Source: Buttiauxella noackiae ATCC 51607 (GTDB taxonomy: Bacteria; Pseudomonadota; Gammaproteobacteria; Enterobacterales; Enterobacteriaceae). From it: a stretch of DNA of 64,000 bases. The stretch's first letter is position 1. Each line of letters opens with the position of its first letter. The position numbers were made by a program, and so were the translations under genes. The notes under the pieces were generated by a model that made no database searches, was not told the DNA's origin, and saw only the letters and a list, made by a program, of their open reading frames with translations. The DNA lies in assembly GCF_001654865.1 (NCBI RefSeq), contig NZ_LXEO01000014.1, positions 124,001 to 188,000 on the forward strand, written 5' to 3'. Shown here piece by piece: positions 16,702 through 24,940 of the stretch.

Positions 16702-17779
16702 GCCGCTGCGCGTGTTGGTTGTGGGCTGCGGGAATATGGGGGCTGCCCACAGCCTTGCGTATCAGCATCTGGACGAATTTACTCTCTGCGGGCTGGTGGC
16801 CCGTGGGGATTCTAAAGCCCGATTGAAAACTCAACTCGCAGTGGAAATCCCACTATTCGATGATTTAAAACTGGCGATTACCGAAACCCAGGCTGATGCA
16901 GTATGCATGGCCACCTGGCCCGACACCCACGAAGTGCTGGCACTTACGGCGCTTGCCGCAGGTTGCCATGTATTCCTCGAAAAGCCGCTCGCCACCACGG
17001 TGAGCGGGGCGAAACGCGTTGTAGCCACCGCGCGGCTGGCAGGTAAAAAACTGGTGGTTGGCTATATTCTGCGACACCACCCGGCGTGGCAGCAGTTTAT
17101 CGAGTTATCACACGGACTGGGTAAACCGCTGGTGATGCGCATGAACCTCAATCAGCAAAGCAGCGGCAGCGCCTGGCACACCCACAAAATGCTGATGCAG
17201 TCGCTTTCACCTATTGTCGATTGCGGTGTGCATTATCTGGATGTGATGTGCCAGATGACGCAATCCACCCCGCAGTCGGTGAGCGCCATTGGCGTGCGTT
17301 TAACTGAAGAAATCGCGCCAGAGCAGTTCAACTACGGGCAGCTTCAGGTGCGTTTTGAAGACGGTTCTGTGGGCTGGTACGAGGCGGGATGGGGGCCGAT
17401 GATGAGCCAGACTGCATTCTTTATTAAAGATGTGATTGGCCCGCAAGGCTCGGTGTCGATTATCCCTCGTGAAGCCGCTGGCGAAGGGCAGTCAGCCAAT
17501 GTGGAAGCACACACCCGTACTGAATCACTGCGCGTTCATCACTCTCAACTAAACGCACAGGGCGAGTTTGTTCACCAGGATGAATGGGTGACGGCAAGCA
17601 ATGAACCCGACCACTTTGCTTTGTGCCAACTCGAACAACAGTTTTTTGCCCGCGCCATTTTTGAGGATAGCGACTTAGCGCAGCATCAACAGCAGGCCAT
17701 TGATAGCCTGGCTGTGGTGCTGGCCGCAGACCTGGCTGTGCGTGAACAGCGCACGGTATTGATCAAGGAGATGTTGTAA
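16691..17779 (+). CDS. Gfo/Idh/MocA-family sugar dehydrogenase (first)
   Basis: NAD(P)-dependent oxidoreductase of 362 residues. The start is placed at 16691 (MANKPLRVLVVGCGNMGAAHS), giving the Rossmann glycine motif at once; the longer frame from 16643 lies inside the transporter gene. EKP (FLEKPLATT) near residue 97 holds the catalytic lysine, and DCGVHYLDVM near 180 supplies the usual histidine. The family oxidises or reduces a sugar hydroxyl, often at C3 of glycosides or C2 of inositols. The gene overlaps the transporter by 11 nt and the epimerase gene start by 1 nt. With the epimerase and a second dehydrogenase it suggests an oxidise-epimerise-reduce sequence. Confidence 0.88.
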   Translation: MANKPLRVLVVGCGNMGAAHSLAYQHLDEFTLCGLVARGDSKARLKTQLAVEIPLFDDLKLAITETQADAVCMATWPDTHEVLALTALAAGCHVFLEKPLATTVSGAKRVVATARLAGKKLVVGYILRHHPAWQQFIELSHGLGKPLVMRMNLNQQSSGSAWHTHKMLMQSLSPIVDCGVHYLDVMCQMTQSTPQSVSAIGVRLTEEIAPEQFNYGQLQVRFEDGSVGWYEAGWGPMMSQTAFFIKDVIGPQGSVSIIPREAAGEGQSANVEAHTRTESLRVHHSQLNAQGEFVHQDEWVTASNEPDHFALCQLEQQFFARAIFEDSDLAQHQQQAIDSLAVVLAADLAVREQRTVLIKEML

Positions 17780-18837
17780 TGAAAACCCTGAAAGGGCCGT
17801 CCATATTTCTCTCACAGTTTATTTCCGACCAGCCGCCGTTTAACGCTCTCGACACGTTAGTGGCCTGGGCTGCGGGGCTGGGCTACAAAGCGGTACAAAT
17901 CCCTACGCATTTGCCGCATATTTTTGACCTCGCCAAAGCGGCGCAAAGCCAGGAGTACTGTGCAGAAATTCGCGGCGTGCTGGCGAATGTCGGGCTGGAA
18001 ATCAGCGAGCTCTCAACCCATCTGCAGGGGCAATTAGTTGCCGTGCATCCAGCGTATGATGCGGCGTTTACCGGATTCGCACCGCCGGAGCTGGCGCAAG
18101 ATGCCGCAGGCCGCCAGCAATGGGCGGTGAACAGCCTGAAACAGGCGGCGCGTGCTTCGCAAAATTTAGGCCTGAACGCTCACGCGACGTTTTCAGGTGC
18201 GCTGGCCTGGCCGTATTTTTACCCCTGGCCGCCGCGTAATGAACAACTGCTTGATGAAGCGTTTCAAGAACTCGCCTCCCGCTGGAAACCGATTCTGGAC
18301 TGTTTTGATGAGGCGGGCGTCGACGTATGTTTCGAGCTTCATCCTGGTGAAGATTTGCATGATGGTGTTACTTTCGAGCGTTTTCTGGCGCTGGTTGATA
18401 ACCACCCGCGCTGCAATATTCTCTACGATCCAAGCCACATGTTGCTGCAACACATGGATTACCTGGGTTTTATCGACCATTACCACCAGCGTATTAAAGC
18501 CTTCCACGTTAAAGACGCCGAATATTTGCCGTCGGCAAAAAGCGGAGTCTACGCCGGTTATCAGTCGTGGATTGATCGCCCAGGGCGTTTTCGTTCGCTC
18601 GGCGACGGACAGGTTAATTTCAATGGGATCTTTAGCAAGCTGGCGCAATACGATTACGATGGATGGGCTACGCTTGAATGGGAGTGTTGCCTGAAATCAG
18701 GCGAAGCGGGTGCGCGTGAAGGAGCCAAATTCATCTCCGACCATATTATTCCGGTTGCCGATTATGCCTTTGACGACTTTGCGCTGCGCGACAGCGAAAG
18801 AACGGCTGTACGTCGCATGCTCGGGCTGGAGGAATAA
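17779..18837 (+). CDS. Sugar (keto-glycoside) isomerase/epimerase, TIM barrel
   Basis: A 352-residue member of the AP-endonuclease-2-like xylose-isomerase TIM-barrel family. The divalent-metal ligands expected for this fold are visible: Glu186 (CFELHPGED), Asp217 with His220 (LYDPSHMLLQHMD), His243 (KAFHVKDAE) and Glu300 (ATLEWEC). Such enzymes interconvert keto-sugars by proton abstraction; E. coli YcjR, a 3-keto-guloside 4-epimerase, is a characterised member lying between two dehydrogenases. The start overlaps the previous stop by 1 nt (TAATG), so translation is coupled. The sugar acted on cannot be determined from the sequence. Confidence 0.87.
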   Translation: MKTLKGPSIFLSQFISDQPPFNALDTLVAWAAGLGYKAVQIPTHLPHIFDLAKAAQSQEYCAEIRGVLANVGLEISELSTHLQGQLVAVHPAYDAAFTGFAPPELAQDAAGRQQWAVNSLKQAARASQNLGLNAHATFSGALAWPYFYPWPPRNEQLLDEAFQELASRWKPILDCFDEAGVDVCFELHPGEDLHDGVTFERFLALVDNHPRCNILYDPSHMLLQHMDYLGFIDHYHQRIKAFHVKDAEYLPSAKSGVYAGYQSWIDRPGRFRSLGDGQVNFNGIFSKLAQYDYDGWATLEWECCLKSGEAGAREGAKFISDHIIPVADYAFDDFALRDSERTAVRRMLGLEE

Positions 18838-18840
18838 CCC

Positions 18841-19956
18841 ATGAAACGACTTCGTTTAGGAATGGTTGGTGGCGGTGAAGGTTCGTTTATCGGCGGCGTA
18901 CACCGTATTGCAGCACGTCTTGATGACCAGTTTGAACTGGTTGCCGGGGCGTTTTCATCCTCGCCGGAAGTGGCAAAATGCAGCGGTGAAGCGCTGTTTA
19001 TCGAAGCCGAACGCTGCTATGCCAGTTGGCAGGAGATGGCTGAAAGAGAGGCATCACGCCCGGACGGCATTGAAGTGGTGTCGATAGTCACCCCAAACCA
19101 TCTTCACGTTCCGGTAGCAAAAGTATTTTTGCAACACGGTATTCATGTGATCTGCGATAAACCGCTCGGGGTAACGCTCGGCGAGGCGCAGGAACTGGCG
19201 CAGATTATCGACGCAAGCGGCCTGCAATTTATTCTGACCCATAATTACAGCGCGCTGCCGATGGTGCGCGAAGCCCGTGCACGTATCGCCAATAGCGAGA
19301 TCGGTGATATTCGTGCCATTGAAGTAGAGTATTTGCAGGACTGGCTGAACGATCGACTGGAGTTGACGGACAACAAACAGGCGAGCTGGCGTGGAAACCC
19401 GGCCATGGCGGGTGCAGGTGCGATTGGTGATATCGGCACTCATGCCTGGCAATTGGCGGCGTTTGTCAGCGGTATGGAGCCAGAAGCTTTACGCGGCGAA
19501 CTGCTAACACGTATTCCAGGCCGCGTGCTGGACGATGAAGTGTATGCCGAAATGCGTTACGCCAACGGTGCGCGCGGGCGTTTATGGGCAAGTCAGGTGG
19601 CACCCGGTTTTGAAAACGATCTGCGGCTGCGCATCGTGGGAAGCAGGGCGACGATCAGTTTTCGCCAGCAACAGCCTGAGATACTGGAAATCCATCCGCA
19701 TCATGGAAACAGTTACGTTGTCACGCGAAACGGTGTGAATAATCACGATTCCGTGCGTCACCAGTGCCGCACACCTGCCGGGCATCCGGAAGGTTATCTG
19801 GAAGGGTTCGCGCAAATTTACCGGGAAGCAGCGGTTAAAATTCGCGGTGGCGACGCGCCCTGGCTACCGGGCATTGCCGAAGGACTTGCTGGTATGAAGT
19901 TTATCGAGACAGTGCGAGAGAGTAGCAACCGTGGCGGTGAATGGCTGGAATGGTGA
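18841..19956 (+). CDS. Gfo/Idh/MocA-family sugar dehydrogenase (second)
   Basis: NAD(P)-dependent oxidoreductase of 371 residues. The Rossmann motif GMVGGGEGSFIGGVHR at the N-terminus, with the extra GSFIG insertion, marks a subgroup common in inositol- and glycoside-oxidising clusters. DKP (CDKPLGVT) carries the catalytic lysine, and the proximal DIGTHAWQLA supplies the histidine. It is clearly distinct from the first dehydrogenase of the operon (DKP instead of EKP, different N-terminus), so it is not a recent duplicate. It begins 3 bp after the epimerase stop and is the last gene of the operon. It would reduce (or oxidise) the keto-sugar made by its neighbours. Confidence 0.88.
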   Translation: MKRLRLGMVGGGEGSFIGGVHRIAARLDDQFELVAGAFSSSPEVAKCSGEALFIEAERCYASWQEMAEREASRPDGIEVVSIVTPNHLHVPVAKVFLQHGIHVICDKPLGVTLGEAQELAQIIDASGLQFILTHNYSALPMVREARARIANSEIGDIRAIEVEYLQDWLNDRLELTDNKQASWRGNPAMAGAGAIGDIGTHAWQLAAFVSGMEPEALRGELLTRIPGRVLDDEVYAEMRYANGARGRLWASQVAPGFENDLRLRIVGSRATISFRQQQPEILEIHPHHGNSYVVTRNGVNNHDSVRHQCRTPAGHPEGYLEGFAQIYREAAVKIRGGDAPWLPGIAEGLAGMKFIETVRESSNRGGEWLEW

Positions 19957-20026
19957 GTGTCTTGATTCCCAGGCGGAGCATTGCTTCAAAAAAGCGACTC
20001 AGTAAATGCTGATCGGCATCTTCGGC

Positions 20027-20182
20027 TCACTGCCAGTGTAGATGCCGGTTCACATCCTGGCTCTGACCAAGAATACGGATGATGATAATTTCTGCCTGCG
20101 CCTTCCCGAAATGCAACAGTCCATAATCCCAGATGGCAGTCAGATCATCATTCGCTTTTGGCGTAAGTTTAACTATTCTCAC
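20027..20182 (-). pseudogene. parE: ParE toxin remnant with internal deletion
   Basis: A 51-codon frame with a GTG start at 20182 that overlaps the parD end by 14 nt, the usual parDE arrangement. The first 30 residues (RIVKLTPKANDDLTAIWDYG...HFGKAQA) are a typical ParE N-terminus, and the last 21 (IIIIRILGQSQDVNRHL) are a typical ParE C-terminus. The middle of the domain, roughly half of the usual 95-100 residues, is missing, and the ends are joined in frame. The fold cannot be intact, so toxicity is probably lost. Called from translation of the minus strand; the frame is too short for standard gene finders. Confidence 0.75.
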
Positions 20183-20435
20183 CCGTTTTCCTCGTCCCTG
20201 ATTTCACGTTCAGCAGGAAAGCGTCCTTTTCCCATGCCTGCGGCTCCCCGCTGCTTAATCCTTCTGCCAGCAAGTCTCGCAATGCCTGAAGGCGCGACTC
20301 AGCCTGTTTTTCCCGTAGAAGCCGAAGGGATTCGCGGATAACTTCACTTTGTGTCCGGTAATCACCTGATTCAATAAGGGATTCTATAAATTCCCGCAGT
20401 TCATCACCAAGATCGACTGTCATTGTTCTGGCCAT
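20169..20435 (-). CDS. parD: ParD-family antitoxin (ribbon-helix-helix), toxin partner broken
   Basis: An 88-residue type II antitoxin. The N-terminus RTMTVDLGDELREFIESLIESGDYRTQSEVIRE is a ribbon-helix-helix DNA-binding domain with the ParD-typical SGDYRTQSEVIRESLRLL. The C-terminal tail, which normally wraps the toxin, appears full length. The partner ParE gene overlaps its 3' end but is internally deleted, so this is an orphan antitoxin that may still bind its own promoter or neutralise related toxins elsewhere in the genome. It lies between two sugar operons, a typical place for a small mobile-gene scar. Confidence 0.85.
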   Translation of the reverse strand: MARTMTVDLGDELREFIESLIESGDYRTQSEVIRESLRLLREKQAESRLQALRDLLAEGLSSGEPQAWEKDAFLLNVKSGTRKTGENS

Positions 20436-20448
20436 TATGCTGCTCCGA

Positions 20449-20467
20449 TGTAAGTTTAAATCTTACA
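20449..20467. promoter_or_regulatory. Probable ParD autoregulatory operator
   Basis: The inverted repeat TGTAAG (20449-20454) / CTTACA (20462-20467) around a TTTAAA-containing centre lies 13 bp upstream of the parD start. Ribbon-helix-helix antitoxins repress their own operons at such short palindromes. Confidence 0.6.
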
Positions 20468-20748
20468 ATAGTGTATTGGGCATCAGGGATAATTGCCAGT
20501 CCAGGAGGTAATCCAGGTTGTATTTCATCGTTGTTTCACAAAGTGAGTTTTCGGTTGCTTCTGGCTCACACCCCCGTAGCGCGTCCTACTCAAAAGTGAA
20601 ATAAAAAATAGCGATACGTGCACCGCGTCGAGAATTTGCACAAAGGTTAGGGCGCTAAGTTGCTGATGTAGACGGTTGTTAACTAGCTTTTCAAATGGTG
20701 TGCTGTTTTTTCACCCCCTCCGAAGCTATCTGAATAAAAGAGGAAACA
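20468..20748. other. Gene-free leader region of the alpha-glucoside operon
   Basis: No convincing coding frame is seen between the parD operator and the binding-protein gene. The only structure noted is a short dyad TCAC-AAA-GTGA at 20536-20546. It must contain the promoter of the downstream operon, but I could not assign -35/-10 boxes or a regulator site with confidence. No regulator gene for this operon is present in the window. Confidence 0.4.
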
Positions 20749-22014
20749 ATGAAAAAGCTGACGTTAAGTCTTATTACCTTAGCGCTCGCGGGTGTTTCAA
20801 ACGCCGCGCTTGCCGATACCCTGCGTATGGAATGCCCGATCTCCCCCGGCGGTAAGGAATACTGCAAATACGTCAAAGACCGTTTTGAAAAGCAGACCAG
20901 TAACAAGCTTGAGTTTATCGAGTTCCCTGCGGCGTCGGATGAAAAGCTGGCGCTGCTCCAGCAACTGTTTGCTGCCAAAGATGAAAAAGCCGTGGATTTG
21001 TTCCAGTCAGACACCATCTGGGTGGGGCTGCTTGATAAACAAACGCTCGATTTAACCGACGCAGTTGGGGATATGAAAGGCGATTTCTTCCCCGGTCCGT
21101 GGGCGAACGACACGGTGAACGGCAAAGTGAAAGCGGTTCCGGCTTATCTCGACACCGGCGTGCTCTATTACCGTAAAGACCTGCTGGAAAAATACAACGA
21201 ACAACCGCCAAAAACCTGGGAAGACCTGACGCGTATCGCTACCAAAATTCAGGAAGAAGAGCGCAAAGCGGGGCACAAAAACTTCTGGGGAATGATCTTC
21301 CAGGGCAAATCGTATGAAGGGCTGACCTGTAACGCGCTGGAGTGGATTGACTCCTATGGTGGCGGCACCTTTATCGACGAAAAAGGGAACGTGACCGTTA
21401 ATAATCCTAAGGCTGCGGCAGCGCTGGATATGGTCGCAGGCTGGATTGGTAAAATCACGCCGAAAGGGGCGTTAGGTTACAAAGAAGAAGAGTCGCGAGC
21501 GGTGTTCCAGAATGGCGACGCTCTGTTTATGCGCAACTGGCCTTATGCCTATCTGCTCTCGCAAGGCGCTGATAGCCCGCTGAAAGGCAAAGTCGGCGTA
21601 GCACCGCTTCCTGCCGGGCCAGACGGGAAATCAGCCAACGCCCTGGGTGGCTGGCAATGGTCGGTTAACGCCAATACCAAAAACAAAGATGCAGCGATTG
21701 CGCTGCTGAAAATCCTCACTGATGCCGATTCGCAGAAAATGCAGCTGAAATATCTCGGATTCGCACCGACGCGTTCGGCCCTGTATGAAGACAAAGCGGT
21801 ACTGGAAACCGCACCGCATCTGACGATGTTTAAGGACATCTTCGCCAATGCAGTACCACGCCCGGCAACGGCGACCAAAAGTCAGTATCCGCGCGTTTCA
21901 AACGCCATCTTTAACGTGACCTTTAAAGTGCTCAACGGCAGCAGCGACGGCAAAACGGCGGTTGCCGATCTGCAAAAACGCCTTGAGCGCGTGAAAGGTA
22001 AGGACTGGCATTAA
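20749..22014 (+). CDS. Alpha-glucoside ABC transporter substrate-binding protein (PalE/AglE/ThuE-like)
   Basis: Periplasmic sugar-binding protein of 421 residues. The signal peptide MKKLTLSLITLALAGVSNAALA is cleaved near residue 22. The mature part shows the family-1 extracellular solute-binding fold (IEFPAASDEKLALLQQLFAAKDEKAVDLFQSDTIW; YYRKDLLEKY near 140; ALFMRNWPYAYLL near 265; ALGGWQWSVNANTKN near 300). It has a good ribosome site (AGAGGAAACA). The two permeases, the ATPase and two alpha-glucosidases follow at once, so the ligand is probably an alpha-glucoside such as isomaltulose, trehalulose, maltose or trehalose. Family members with this neighbourhood include Erwinia PalE and rhizobial AglE/ThuE. 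Confidence 0.87.
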   Translation: MKKLTLSLITLALAGVSNAALADTLRMECPISPGGKEYCKYVKDRFEKQTSNKLEFIEFPAASDEKLALLQQLFAAKDEKAVDLFQSDTIWVGLLDKQTLDLTDAVGDMKGDFFPGPWANDTVNGKVKAVPAYLDTGVLYYRKDLLEKYNEQPPKTWEDLTRIATKIQEEERKAGHKNFWGMIFQGKSYEGLTCNALEWIDSYGGGTFIDEKGNVTVNNPKAAAALDMVAGWIGKITPKGALGYKEEESRAVFQNGDALFMRNWPYAYLLSQGADSPLKGKVGVAPLPAGPDGKSANALGGWQWSVNANTKNKDAAIALLKILTDADSQKMQLKYLGFAPTRSALYEDKAVLETAPHLTMFKDIFANAVPRPATATKSQYPRVSNAIFNVTFKVLNGSSDGKTAVADLQKRLERVKGKDWH

Positions 22015-22932
22015 TTGGCGCATTCAGGCTATCAACAACGGCGTCGCCGTATCGCATGGATACTGGTGGCGCCAGCGCTTTTACTTCTGGCACTGGCGGC
22101 GGGATGGCCGCTGGTGCGTACCTTCTTTTTCAGTTTCACCAACGCGATGCTCGACAACCCGTCCGAGTACCAAATGGTGGGGCTGGCAAACTACTACGCC
22201 ACGCATGACGGCGACACCAGCGGTGTGTTGGTTGATCCGCTGTGGTGGCAGGCTGTCGGCAACACCTTGTGGTTTACCGTGGTATCGGTTGGCATCGAGC
22301 TATTTCTGGGGATGTTGCTCGCGCTGCTAATGAACCAGAAATTTCGCGGCCAGGGCTTAGTGCGTACCGCGATTCTGGTGCCGTGGGCGATTCCGACGAT
22401 TGTGAGCGCCAAAATGTGGGGCTGGATGTTCCACGACCAGTACGGCGTGGTAAACGATTTGCTGGCGAAAATATTTGGTTATCAGGCACATCTGGCGTGG
22501 ATTGCCGAGCCGTCGCTGTCGATGTGGGCGGTGGTGATTGCCGATGTCTGGAAAACCACGCCGTTTATGGCGCTGATGTTGCTGGCAGCACTGCAACTGA
22601 TTCCCAGCGATCTTTACGAGGCGGCGCGTGTTGATGGAGCCAGCCCATGGCAGCGCTTTAAGCGCATTACGCTGCCGCTGATTATGCCGGCGATGATTGT
22701 GGCGCTGATTTTCCGCGTGATGGACGCGATGCGCATTTTCGATCTGATCTTCGTGCTGACCTCAAACAGTGAGGCCACGATGTCCGTTTCCGGTTATGCC
22801 CGTGAGCAGATTATTTCCTATCAGGATATGGGCATGGGCTCGGCAGCATCGGTGCTGGTGTTTATGATGGTGGCGGGTATTGCTGCCTGTTTTATCCGCG
22901 TCTCACGTTTAAACGAGAAGGAGAAGCGGTGA
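22015..22932 (+). CDS. Alpha-glucoside ABC transporter permease 1 (MalF-type)
   Basis: Inner-membrane permease of 305 residues with six predicted helices. The start is an unusual TTG directly after the binding-protein stop (TAATTG), with AAGGA about 10 nt before it; no ATG is available until well inside the protein. The EAA loop that contacts the ATPase is clear (LYEAARVDGASPWQRFKRITLPLIMP). The N-terminal helix follows QQRRRRIAWILVAPALLLLA. It pairs with the next gene to form the channel. The small gap and rare start codon suggest deliberate down-tuning relative to the abundant binding protein. Confidence 0.87.
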   Translation: MAHSGYQQRRRRIAWILVAPALLLLALAAGWPLVRTFFFSFTNAMLDNPSEYQMVGLANYYATHDGDTSGVLVDPLWWQAVGNTLWFTVVSVGIELFLGMLLALLMNQKFRGQGLVRTAILVPWAIPTIVSAKMWGWMFHDQYGVVNDLLAKIFGYQAHLAWIAEPSLSMWAVVIADVWKTTPFMALMLLAALQLIPSDLYEAARVDGASPWQRFKRITLPLIMPAMIVALIFRVMDAMRIFDLIFVLTSNSEATMSVSGYAREQIISYQDMGMGSAASVLVFMMVAGIAACFIRVSRLNEKEKR

Positions 22933-23777
22933 TGAAAATGACGCGTCGGCAGCGCAAATTCGGCCATAGCGTGGTTATCTTCATTGGTGCGACTTGTGCT
23001 GTGCTGTTTTGCGTTTTCCCATTTTATTACGCGATTATCACGTCACTGCGCACCGGGCAGGAGCTGTTTTTACCCGCCTATTTACCGAGCGGCTACCACT
23101 GGAGCAACTACGTCACTGCACTGGTGGATAATGGCATCGCCCGCAGCCTGCTTAATTCTGTACTGGTGGCGACGATAACCGTCGGTATCTGTCTGCTGGT
23201 GTCCATTACTGCTTCCTTTGCGTTGGCACGCGTGCCGTTTCGTGGACGTAAATTTCTACTGTTTACCATTCTGTGTGTCTCGATGTTCCCGCAGGTGGCG
23301 GTGCTGACCGGCATGTTCGAGCTGGTACGTTTCCTCGGGCTTTATGACTCGCTCGGTGCGCTGGTGCTTTCATACACCACCTTCTCGCTGCCGTTTACCG
23401 TTTGGGTGCTCACCACTTTTATGAAGTCGATACCCGTTGAATTGGAAGAGGCGGCGATTGTTGATGGCGCCAAAACCTGGACCATTATCCGCCGGGTGTT
23501 TGCCCCGATTCTCGCCCCCGCTTTAGTTACCACCGGGCTGCTGGCGTTTATCGGCGCGTGGAATGAGTTCATGTTTGCGCTGACATTTATTATTTCTGGC
23601 GACAAACGCACGGTACCTGTTGCCATCAGTATGTTTAGCGGCGCGTCTACGTTTGAGCTGCCATGGGGCAGCATTATGGCGGCGTCGGTGGTGGTGACAC
23701 TGCCGATTATCGTGCTGGTGCTTATCTTCCAGAAACGCATTGTCAGCGGGCTTACCAGTGGAGCGATTAAGGGATAA
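22932..23777 (+). CDS. Alpha-glucoside ABC transporter permease 2 (MalG-type)
   Basis: Second inner-membrane permease, 281 residues from the ATG at 22932, which overlaps the previous stop (TGATG) and has AAGGAG 8 nt upstream; a GTG 3 nt earlier is a weaker choice. The EAA loop is EEAAIVDGAKTWTIIRRVFAPILAP. The opening segment (FCVFPFYYAIITSL) and the ending (KRIVSGLTSGAIKG) are characteristic of MalG-like sugar permeases. The ATPase gene starts 2 bp after its stop. Confidence 0.88.
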   Translation: MKMTRRQRKFGHSVVIFIGATCAVLFCVFPFYYAIITSLRTGQELFLPAYLPSGYHWSNYVTALVDNGIARSLLNSVLVATITVGICLLVSITASFALARVPFRGRKFLLFTILCVSMFPQVAVLTGMFELVRFLGLYDSLGALVLSYTTFSLPFTVWVLTTFMKSIPVELEEAAIVDGAKTWTIIRRVFAPILAPALVTTGLLAFIGAWNEFMFALTFIISGDKRTVPVAISMFSGASTFELPWGSIMAASVVVTLPIIVLVLIFQKRIVSGLTSGAIKG

Positions 23778-23779
23778 CC

Positions 23780-24874
23780 ATGGCGCAACTCGTACTCGAT
23801 AAAATTCAAAAACGCTACGGCGCGGCATCTGAGGTGATTAAACCGCTCGACCTGGAAGTGAACAGCGGGGAATTTGTGGTGGTAGTCGGGCCGTCCGGCT
23901 GTGGGAAATCCACCTTGCTGCGTATGGTGGCGGGGCTTGAGGAAATTAGCGGCGGCGAGATGCGCATTGACGGGGTTTGCGTTAACGATGATTCCCCGTC
24001 AGAGCGTGGCATCGGTATGGTGTTCCAGTCTTACGCGCTCTATCCGCATATGACGGTGTACCAGAATATGGCGTTTGCGCTGGAAATGGCGAAACTGCCG
24101 GTTAAAGAGATCGACGAAAAAGTGCGCGAAAGCGCGCGGATTTTGCAACTGGAGCATTTGCTCGACAGGCGACCTAAAGATCTTTCTGGCGGGCAGCGTC
24201 AGCGTGTGGCCATCGGGCGGGCCATTGTACGCGAGCCGAGCCTGTTTTTGTTCGATGAACCGCTTTCTAACCTTGATGCTTCATTGCGCGTGCAGATGCG
24301 CATGGAAATTGCCGCACTGCATAAACGCATCAACGCCACCATTTTGTACGTCACCCACGACCAGGTTGAAGCGATGACGCTTGCCGACCGCATCGTGGTG
24401 CTTAATCAAGGGCAAATCGAGCAGGTGGGCACACCGCTTGAGTTGTACGACAGCCCGGCAAACGTGTTTGTCGCGCAGTTTATCGGCTCGCCAAAAATGA
24501 ATCTGATCCCCGGTATTTTGGTTTCTGGCAACGCGCAGCGTACCGATGTGATGCTGGAAAATCGCCAGCTGATTTCGCTGCCGGTTAACGGCTCTGGCGT
24601 GCCTGAAGGGCAGAAGGTGCAGCTTGGGATTCGCCCGGAACATATCCAGATAACCGAACTGGCGCAGGCGGATATCGAAGGGGAAATTTTATTTGTCGAG
24701 CAGATGGGCAACGAGACTTTGCTCTACGTAAATAGCGGTTACGGTAGCGAACCGTTAGTTATGCGCCATACTTTCAGGCTTGAGATCAAAGCTGACCGAC
24801 GCATCGGCCTGCGGTTGCCGCCGGAGAATTGCTACTTGTTTAACAGTGACGGGCGGGCGTTTGTGCGAATTTAG
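23780..24874 (+). CDS. Sugar ABC transporter ATPase (MalK/UgpC-type)
   Basis: ATP-binding subunit of 364 residues. Walker A is GPSGCGKST (about residues 38-46), the Q-loop lies in MVFQSYALYPHM, the signature is LSGGQRQRVAIGRAI (about 134), Walker B is LFLFDEPLSNLD, and the H-loop is YVTHDQ. The C-terminal third is the MalK-type TOBE/regulatory domain (LGIRPEHIQ), the place where unphosphorylated EIIA-Glc inhibits MalK in enterobacteria. It energises the permease pair encoded just upstream. Because such ATPases are shared between sugar importers, it could also serve other transporters of the cell. Confidence 0.92.
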   Translation: MAQLVLDKIQKRYGAASEVIKPLDLEVNSGEFVVVVGPSGCGKSTLLRMVAGLEEISGGEMRIDGVCVNDDSPSERGIGMVFQSYALYPHMTVYQNMAFALEMAKLPVKEIDEKVRESARILQLEHLLDRRPKDLSGGQRQRVAIGRAIVREPSLFLFDEPLSNLDASLRVQMRMEIAALHKRINATILYVTHDQVEAMTLADRIVVLNQGQIEQVGTPLELYDSPANVFVAQFIGSPKMNLIPGILVSGNAQRTDVMLENRQLISLPVNGSGVPEGQKVQLGIRPEHIQITELAQADIEGEILFVEQMGNETLLYVNSGYGSEPLVMRHTFRLEIKADRRIGLRLPPENCYLFNSDGRAFVRI

Positions 24875-24897
24875 AAAGCTGGATTTGTCGTGCGTAG

Positions 24898-24923
24898 GTC
24901 GGATAAGTACTGCGTCATCCGAC
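24898..24923. repeat. REP-like palindrome inside the alpha-glucoside operon
   Basis: Arms GTCGGAT (24898-24904) and ATCCGAC (24917-24923) around TGCGTC, like the left or right half of an enterobacterial REP unit. It sits between the ATPase and first glucosidase genes, where such units usually stabilise the upstream mRNA and lower downstream expression. A related unit follows the operon at 28243. Confidence 0.7.
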
Positions 24924-24940
24924 AAAACAAGGAGAAATAA

